A stretch of DNA of 9,486 nucleotides from Methanosarcinales archaeon. GTDB lineage: Archaea; Halobacteriota; Syntropharchaeia; Alkanophagales; Methanospirareceae. The number at the start of each line of letters is the position of its first letter. The first letter of the stretch is position 1. The position numbers and the translations under genes were made by a program. Of this stretch, positions 5,693 through 9,486 are shown piece by piece. The DNA lies in the NCBI GenBank assembly GCA_016649585.1, contig JAENXH010000036.1, positions 1-9,486 on the forward strand, given 5' to 3'. The notes under the pieces are model-generated. The model ran no database searches. It was not told the DNA's origin and saw only the letters and a list, made by a program, of their open reading frames with translations.

Positions 5693-6025
5693 ATGCATAA
5701 GTGTCTGAAATGCGGGAAGAAATTTGAAAGAATAACAGAAGCGATGTTGAAGGGCTGCCCAGCGTGTGGTGGCAAGCTTTTTCTTTATTTAAAGGGCGGA
5801 GAGGATATAAGCGCAGCGGAGTTGGTGGATCGGATAGAAATAGAGGAACGAGAGCCGTTAGAGGGTGAGAGGATAGAAAGCTTAAGGATTTTGAGTCCTG
5901 GCGTATACGAACTCAATCTGGATAAACTGTTAGAGCGAAAGGAGATCGTACTGAGGATAAAGGAGAACGGCACCTACGTCGTCCCGTTACCATCGTTGTT
6001 TAGAAAGAAGAAGCAGAAACAGTGA
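5693..6025 (+). CDS. arvC: ArvC (OapC) family zinc-ribbon protein, DUF2072
   Basis: A 110-residue protein with an N-terminal zinc ribbon: CLKC (Cys4, Cys7) and CPAC (Cys22, Cys25). It is followed by an acidic middle (45-66) and a strand-rich part with ILSPGVYELNLDKLL (66-80) and GTYVVPLPSLF (93-103), then the basic tail RKKKQKQ. The SPGVYELNL pattern is typical of the archaeal OapC/ArvC family. It starts 28 bases after arvB with only a weak ribosome site (AAGAAG right before the ATG); a run of eight A residues and an AT-rich patch precede it, so it may also have its own weak promoter. It closes the three-gene operon. The family is linked to ArvA genetically by gene order; biochemical function is unknown to me. 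Confidence 0.87.
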   Translation: MHKCLKCGKKFERITEAMLKGCPACGGKLFLYLKGGEDISAAELVDRIEIEEREPLEGERIESLRILSPGVYELNLDKLLERKEIVLRIKENGTYVVPLPSLFRKKKQKQ

Positions 6026-6051
6026 TTGTGGCCGTAGACGAATGGCATGTA

Positions 6052-6240
6052 CTATTTTTTGGCGTGATACCGTGTCATAATCGCAAATGCTGCGAGTGCC
6101 CCGATAACACCTACGGGGATGCCGATAAAAAGTGAAAAGAAAATTCGGCTTTCGAGTAACCATGCGACAAAGAAGGTTACACCTATGAATATCGCAATAC
6201 AAGTCAGGATCCGGAAGGCGAGATTAAGGAGTTCTCTCAT
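6052..6240 (-). CDS. Small two-helix membrane protein, unknown function
   Basis: A 62-residue protein made almost entirely of two predicted membrane helices, about residues 7-29 and 34-55, with a short Glu-Ser-Arg turn between them and a basic tail RYHAKK. The ATG at 6240 is ten bases after AAGGAG (6251-6256), a good ribosome site. A TTG three bases upstream (6243) is a possible alternative start. The good ribosome site, the upstream TATA-like boxes and the coherent two-helix topology argue that it is a real gene. I do not recognise a family. Its stop lies 26 bases from the arvC stop, so it converges on the vesicle operon. Any role in membrane remodelling is only a guess from that position. 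Confidence 0.65.
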   Translation of the reverse strand: MRELLNLAFRILTCIAIFIGVTFFVAWLLESRIFFSLFIGIPVGVIGALAAFAIMTRYHAKK

Positions 6241-6277
6241 CAATTTGGTTCTCCTTCTAATCGTAACATCTGATTCT

Positions 6278-6309
6278 TAATAAATCTGCAAGCTAGCCCT
6301 TTAATTAAA
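6278..6309. promoter_or_regulatory. TATA-like boxes before the small membrane protein
   Basis: TTTAATTAAA at 6300-6309 is a self-complementary box that could act in either direction. On the minus strand it would place transcription start near 6275, a leader of about 35 bases. A second minus-strand box, ATTTATTAA, lies at 6278-6286. On the plus strand the first box would put a start near 6330-6335, just before an ATG at 6340 whose reading frame I do not trust. Confidence 0.35.
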
Positions 6310-6418
6310 CGGCAGTTAATCACTTCTCTATTTTAGAGTATGAGAACGAAAATCAAAAAGTATTTTCAGCTACTTGTTTTAACTTGCTTCGTTTTTACTG
6401 ATTTATCGTTTTATCTAA

Positions 6419-6511
6419 CCTGCAGCTCACAGATCAAATACGTTCGACAACGTGGATTTGTGCAGGTACCAAAGGCGCAAAGCCAGATACGCTCTGCTAG
6501 GCGAAGCAGAG
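6419..6511. other. Cluster of inverted repeats, possible structured RNA or 3' element
   Basis: Three foldable elements lie in 93 bases. The first is CCTGCA (6419-6424) pairing with TGCAGG (6461-6466), with an inner CAAAT/ATTTG stem and an innermost ACGTT (6440-6444)/AACGT (6449-6453) stem around the loop CGAC: 16 pairs in all, broken by a 10-base and a 2-base bulge. The second is a small GGC/GCC hairpin at 6474-6484. The third is CTCTGCT (6492-6498) with AGCAGAG (6505-6511) around a six-base loop. The last hairpin begins six bases after the DUF4145 stop on the minus strand, so it could be a transcript end, but no T-run follows. It could also be an independent small RNA. No known RNA family was recognised. 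Confidence 0.4.
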
Positions 6512-6516
6512 TATTG

Positions 6517-7191
6517 CTACTTCATCTCCTTTTTACCGGCCTCTTTTAATTTCTTATTCAATGTGTCCTTCTTGCTTTTCAGGATCTCTGGCTGGACAAA
6601 ATAAAAGCCGAAAAGGGATTCTAACACATCTAAATTCCATTCTGCCTCTTGTGGTTCAACAGGTATAATTTCTCCTGTTTTCTCACTTTTAGTAGGATGA
6701 GCCGCGAAGTTTCCGATTTCTCGGACCATATCTAAAGCCTTTACTAAATGTGTGGGGAGAGTCTTGCTGCCTATTACCTGTTGTATCTCATTCGCAAGAT
6801 TCCCCGGTGTAACGTTAGCCACATCCCTTAGTATACTTTGAAGACAGCGACGACTTAAGGCTGCGCTTGCTTTAGAGCTATCTGGTAGTACTACACATGC
6901 CTCCATATAATCCTCTGCAAAATTTTGGGGAACTTGAGGAGGAACCGGAGGACGATTTGAACCCTTGGGGTAAACTAAAAATCGCTTCTTTACATCAGTA
7001 GTCATACCAGTCATACCTCTTAACCTGCTTGAACTCCATGAAACACCCCACACCAAATAAAATATCATCTTCTTACAATCCGGATTTGGGCATAAATATT
7101 GTTCTATACCCATCTCGCCATCCGCATCTTCTCCAAGATGCGTCCATATAACGTCTGCATGAAACTCTACTAAACAATGAGGACATTTCAT
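6517..7191 (-). CDS. Zinc-ribbon plus DUF4145 (HEPN-like) domain protein
   Basis: A 224-residue protein. The N-terminus holds a CPHC (3-6) and CPNPDC (34-39) pair that makes a likely zinc ribbon. A Pro-rich linker (81-88, PPVPPQVP) leads to a DUF4145 domain at about 95-200, recognised by ASAALSRRCLQSILRD (108-123), LVKALDMVREIGNFAAHP (149-166) and a closing AEWNLDVLESLFGFYF (183-198). A Lys-rich helical tail follows. DUF4145 is grouped with HEPN-type helical domains, many of which are RNases in toxin or defence systems. Here the usual RNxxxH motif reads GNFAAH, keeping Asn161 and His165 but with Gly where Arg is common, so activity is unclear. ATG at 7191 is preceded by AAGGGAG, nine bases away. 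It stands alone in an AT-rich, gene-poor area and looks accessory. Function is not known. Confidence 0.75.
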   Translation of the reverse strand: MKCPHCLVEFHADVIWTHLGEDADGEMGIEQYLCPNPDCKKMIFYLVWGVSWSSSRLRGMTGMTTDVKKRFLVYPKGSNRPPVPPQVPQNFAEDYMEACVVLPDSSKASAALSRRCLQSILRDVANVTPGNLANEIQQVIGSKTLPTHLVKALDMVREIGNFAAHPTKSEKTGEIIPVEPQEAEWNLDVLESLFGFYFVQPEILKSKKDTLNKKLKEAGKKEMK

Positions 7192-7222
7192 TTTATTTAC
7201 TCCCTTACAATGTCGTTTCGCC

Positions 7223-7256
7223 TAACTTTGGTATATTTGACACTTAACTTTGTATA
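7223..7256. repeat. Tandem repeat in the DUF4145 promoter region
   Basis: TAACTTTGGTATA (7223-7235) and TAACTTTGTATA (7245-7256) are direct repeats whose starts are 22 bases apart, about two turns of the helix. They lie 32-65 bases before the DUF4145 ATG on the minus strand, where they read TATACAAAGTTA and TATACCAAAGTTA. They may be paired binding sites for a regulator, or duplicated TATA boxes. Confidence 0.5.
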
Positions 7257-7340
7257 CCCCCGGTATTGATATTTTATCCTCAGAACATATAAACTTTTCC
7301 TTTTAGCGAACTGCTTACTGCAAAAAAGAAAGTTTTTTAG

Positions 7341-7356
7341 GGGTTTTGAAAAACCC
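7341..7356. repeat. Short hairpin in the gene-poor region
   Basis: GGGTTT (7341-7346) and AAACCC (7351-7356) form a six-pair stem with loop TGAA, flanked by T-rich sequence on the left and A-rich on the right. On the minus strand the hairpin is followed by a T-rich stretch (complement of 7322-7338) and has terminator-like form, though no gene ends here. The surrounding stretch 7257-7450 holds no gene I can support. Confidence 0.4.
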
Positions 7357-7364
7357 AAAAACGT

Positions 7365-7387
7365 CAAAATCCTCTTAAGAAGTTTTG
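7365..7387. repeat. Imperfect 23-base palindrome
   Basis: CAAAA (7365-7369) and TTTTG (7383-7387) flank a centre containing the perfect CTTAAG. The arms match except for one extra base. It lies about 70 bases before the hisC TATA-like box and could be an operator, but only position and symmetry support that. Confidence 0.3.
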
Positions 7388-7453
7388 TTTCAAATTTTGC
7401 TTTTTAGCTTAAACAATATAGAAGTACACTTATTTCTCGTTCCTTTCCCTCAC

Positions 7454-7460
7454 TATAAAA
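7454..7460 (+). promoter_or_regulatory. TATA box of hisC, nearly leaderless
   Basis: TATAAAA lies 31-38 bases before the hisC ATG at 7492, placing transcription start about 5-10 bases before the start codon. No Shine-Dalgarno sequence stands before hisC, which agrees with a leaderless or very short-leader message. Confidence 0.55.
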
Positions 7461-7491
7461 ACTACTAGCCTATATCTATTCTTAGCTCTTA

Positions 7492-8580
7492 ATGACTATC
7501 AGAATGCGTGTATCCGTACGGTCATCGGTGGAAGAGACAGAAGAATACAAGCCAGGGAAGTTGGTAAAGGGAGCGATAAAGCTAAGTAGTAATGAGAACC
7601 CGCTGGGGCCCAGCCCTGCGGCTGTTCGTGCTGTGGTTGAAGCGTTAGAAGCCGACGAGTTGAACCTTAGCATCTATCCGTGGGAACGGAACGAAGAAGC
7701 ACTGAGAGAAGAGATTGCACGGTATGTTGGCGTTGACGTTGAAAATATCGTTATCGGTGCAGGCATAGATGGCGTTTTAGACACGCTTGTCAAGATCTTC
7801 GTTGACAAGGGCGATGAAGTGATTATCCCTATTCCTACGTTTTCGCTCTATGAATCGTTGGTGAAAATAGCGGACGCAACGCCCGTTTATTTATCACGCA
7901 ATCCCGCCGCGAATTATGACCAACCCGCCGCTGACATGATTTCTACCTGTAACGACAAAACACGCATGATTTTCCTTGCATCGCCGAACAATCCCACCGG
8001 TAACGGCATAACCGGTGATAACGTGCGTACACTTGCCGAATCCGTACCCAAGTTGATGATTGCGATTGACGAAGCGTACGTGGAATTTGCCAAAAAGTCG
8101 CTGGTAAAGGTAGTGAACGACTGTGAAAATGTGCTGGTATTACGCACCTTCTCAAAGGCGTTTGGGCTCGCGGGGCTAAGGGTTGGCTATGCCGTACTAC
8201 CAGAATGGCTGGTAAGCAGTTATAAAAAAGTTTCGCTACCTTTCACCGTTAATAACGTAGCGCTAACCGCAGCGGTTGCTGCGTTAAAGGATAAAGAGCA
8301 CTTACGCAGAAGTGTTGAGTTGGTAAAGTCAGGAAGACCGTATCTTAAGGAGAATCTGCAAGGAGTATTCAAAGTATATCCTTCAGAGGCTAATTTCGTG
8401 CTCGTGGATGTTTCACCCAAGAAATCGTATGCGGTATTTGATGCATTGTTGAAGAACGGGATAACCGTACGCGATTGCTCTTCATTTAGAGGTGCGGGCG
8501 ATTCGCTTATCCGAATTAGCGTAGGTACGCAGGATCAGAATGAGAAGGTTGTAGATGCGTTGAAACACTTTACGTTATAA
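7492..8580 (+). CDS. hisC: Histidinol-phosphate aminotransferase
   Basis: A 362-residue PLP-dependent class I/II aminotransferase that converts imidazole-acetol phosphate to histidinol phosphate in histidine synthesis. Seen: KLSSNENPLGPSP (30-42), the turn YPW at 62-64, GAGIDGVLD (89-97), SPNNPTGN (164-171) with the cofactor Asn167, AIDEAYVEF (191-199) with Asp193, the PLP lysine in TFSKAFGLAGLRVGYA (219-234) at Lys222, and the carboxylate-binding Arg341 in RISVGT. All key residues are intact and the length is normal. Histidinol-phosphate specificity is inferred from the NENPLG and AYVEF signatures; related enzymes can also act on aromatic amino acids. A second ATG at 7504 is a possible start, but the TATA box spacing favours 7492. 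It stands alone, not in a his operon. Confidence 0.94.
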   Translation: MTIRMRVSVRSSVEETEEYKPGKLVKGAIKLSSNENPLGPSPAAVRAVVEALEADELNLSIYPWERNEEALREEIARYVGVDVENIVIGAGIDGVLDTLVKIFVDKGDEVIIPIPTFSLYESLVKIADATPVYLSRNPAANYDQPAADMISTCNDKTRMIFLASPNNPTGNGITGDNVRTLAESVPKLMIAIDEAYVEFAKKSLVKVVNDCENVLVLRTFSKAFGLAGLRVGYAVLPEWLVSSYKKVSLPFTVNNVALTAAVAALKDKEHLRRSVELVKSGRPYLKENLQGVFKVYPSEANFVLVDVSPKKSYAVFDALLKNGITVRDCSSFRGAGDSLIRISVGTQDQNEKVVDALKHFTL

Positions 8581-8593
8581 GGGGCCAGACCCC
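8581..8593 (+). terminator. Possible weak hairpin after hisC
   Basis: GGGG directly after the hisC stop pairs with CCCC at 8590-8593 around CCAGA. A C-rich run follows rather than T, so termination is doubtful. The remaining 57 bases to the nadA stop hold no other feature I can support. Confidence 0.2.
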
Positions 8594-8650
8594 CCCTCCT
8601 CGCCCATCCAAATTAGTTCAGTTAAACTCCACCCACTTTAAAAGGTGTGT

Positions 8651-9486
8651 TTAGACGGATAAAGCGAGCATCCGCTCGATGGGCTTCCTCGCCTTCTCCA
8701 TGATTCCCGGCGGAATGACGACTTCCGGCTGTTCGTGCTCCAACGCTGCTTCTATCTTTTCCAATGTGATCATTTTCATCTGTGGGCAGACCGCAGTGTT
8801 AGAGAGGGGATAAAATTTGTTCCCAGGTGCTTCCTTTTCGAGCCGGTGCAGGAGCCCGATCTCAGTACCTATAAGAAACTCTTCATCTTCCACTGCCTTG
8901 CAAATCCTCACCATGCCACTGGTTGACGCGATGTAATCCGCTCTGTCCTGGACCTCAGGGATGCATTCTGGATGCACGATAATCTTAGCATCTGGGTGCG
9001 TTTCCTTCGCTTCCTGCAGGTCTTCAAGAGTGATTTGATGATGTGACGGGCAATTTCCATGTTCAGGCACAGGAATAATCGTCTTTGACGTTCCCTTCTG
9101 CGCATGATATGCCAAGTTGTGATCAGGGCCAAACAATATGGTGGGTGCATCCATTGCCCCCACTATTTCCTGAGCGTTCGCAGAGGTGCAAATGCAGTCG
9201 GCAAGTGCCTTACTTTCTGCAAGCGTATTTACATAGAGGACCACTTCGGCATCGGGGTGCTCACTCTTTGCCGCACGCAGAACTTCCTGTGGCAATTGCT
9301 GCGCCATCGGGCATATCGCACAGACATCAGGAATAATAACTTTTTTATGTGGATTTAATATCGCAGCGGTCTCCGCCATGAAATCAACGCCGCAAAAGAT
9401 AATTAAATCCGCAGTCGTATCCATAGCTATTCTCGCAAGCTCTAAAGAGTCCCCAACGAACTCCGCGATGTCCTGAACCTCTGCTC
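8651..9486 (-). CDS. nadA: Quinolinate synthase A (5' end outside window)
   Basis: The frame runs from the TAA at 8651-8653 to the right edge, giving 277 residues of an enzyme that is usually about 300, so roughly 25-30 residues are missing. NadA condenses iminoaspartate with dihydroxyacetone phosphate to quinolinate, the start of NAD synthesis, using one oxygen-sensitive [4Fe-4S] cluster. Its three Cys ligands are all seen: FCGVDFMAE (visible residue 31), HPEC (174) and AVCPQMKM (233). The substrate-binding stretches LYVNTLAESKA (83-93), LFGPDHNLAYH (117-127) and STSGM (187-191) are present too. An internal ATG at 9424 is not the start, since the frame continues upstream with the family sequence QDIAEFVGDSLELARIA. 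It converges on hisC; usual partners nadB/nadX and nadC are not in view. Confidence 0.95.
   Translation of the reverse strand, partial: AEVQDIAEFVGDSLELARIAMDTTADLIIFCGVDFMAETAAILNPHKKVIIPDVCAICPMAQQLPQEVLRAAKSEHPDAEVVLYVNTLAESKALADCICTSANAQEIVGAMDAPTILFGPDHNLAYHAQKGTSKTIIPVPEHGNCPSHHQITLEDLQEAKETHPDAKIIVHPECIPEVQDRADYIASTSGMVRICKAVEDEEFLIGTEIGLLHRLEKEAPGNKFYPLSNTAVCPQMKMITLEKIEAALEHEQPEVVIPPGIMEKARKPIERMLALSV

Noticed and set aside
5987..6202. Minus-strand ORF with several Cys, Arg and Leu runs opposite and beside arvC
   Set aside because: It overlaps the arvC end and is in another frame of the better-supported two-helix protein; its composition does not look like a folded protein.
6425..6490. 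A possible tRNA, suggested by GTTCGA and stems near 6442
   Set aside because: No acceptor stem of seven pairs, anticodon arm or consistent T-arm spacing could be built around it; the GTTCGA is inside another hairpin loop.
6340..6549. A 69-codon plus-strand ORF with a basic, hydrophobic front end like a signal peptide
   Set aside because: It has no ribosome site, its second half is made of the inverted-repeat block, and it runs 33 bases into the end of the DUF4145 gene on the other strand. A leaderless start from the box at 6300-6309 is possible, but the support is too weak to call it a gene.
6241..7491. A mobile element or prophage fragment in the AT-rich accessory stretch
   Set aside because: No transposase, integrase, terminal inverted repeats or target duplication was seen; only one accessory gene and scattered palindromes are present.
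8594..8650. Inverted repeat around CACTTTAAAAGGTG as a nadA terminator
   Set aside because: The arms match imperfectly and no T-run follows on the minus strand, so it is not better than chance by eye.

Overview
The window is chromosomal DNA from an archaeon, most likely a euryarchaeote. The evidence is the archaeal/eukaryotic-type translation and ribosome-assembly genes (aIF1A, RIO1 kinase, two-KH Dim2-type protein), the ArvA-ArvB-ArvC trio known from Euryarchaeota, a short archaeal-type Ser decarboxylase, TATA-like boxes close to start codons, and a T-rich terminator. Protein similarity and moderate GC content suggest an anaerobic methanogen-related lineage (Archaeoglobi, Syntrophoarchaeia or ANME-1-like). 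This placement is an impression, not a test.

Layout from left to right. (1) 1-1300, plus strand: the C-terminal end of a DmsB-like four-cluster iron-sulfur subunit, followed by a complete DmsC-like membrane anchor. This is the tail of a molybdoenzyme operon whose catalytic subunit should lie to the left of the window. A hairpin with T-runs on both sides separates it from the next block. (2) 1377-4373, minus strand: a five-gene run transcribed leftward in the order aIF1A, RIO1 kinase, Dim2-type KH protein, protein-L-isoaspartate methyltransferase and a short archaetidylserine/phosphatidylserine decarboxylase homologue. The first three belong to translation initiation and small-subunit maturation. 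The last two are a protein-repair enzyme and a lipid-headgroup enzyme. (3) 4567-6025, plus strand: arvA (Era/Ras-like GTPase), arvB (DUF2073) and arvC (zinc ribbon), the operon linked to extracellular vesicle formation in Haloferax. A small two-helix membrane protein faces it from the right. (4) 6241-7491: an accessory-looking, AT-rich stretch with a zinc-ribbon/DUF4145 protein on the minus strand. It is bordered on one side by a cluster of inverted repeats that could be a structured RNA, and on the other by a 300-base gene-poor region with a tandem repeat and two palindromes. (5) 7492-9486: convergent biosynthetic genes, histidinol-phosphate aminotransferase (hisC, plus) and quinolinate synthase (nadA, minus, cut by the right edge).

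Most of the window is conserved housekeeping DNA. The parts most worth a second look are the vesicle operon with its inserted GTPase loop and small membrane neighbour, the Asp-to-Ser change in the decarboxylase, the extra loop in RIO1, and the structured region beside the DUF4145 gene. I saw no rRNA, tRNA, CRISPR array, transposase or insertion sequence.
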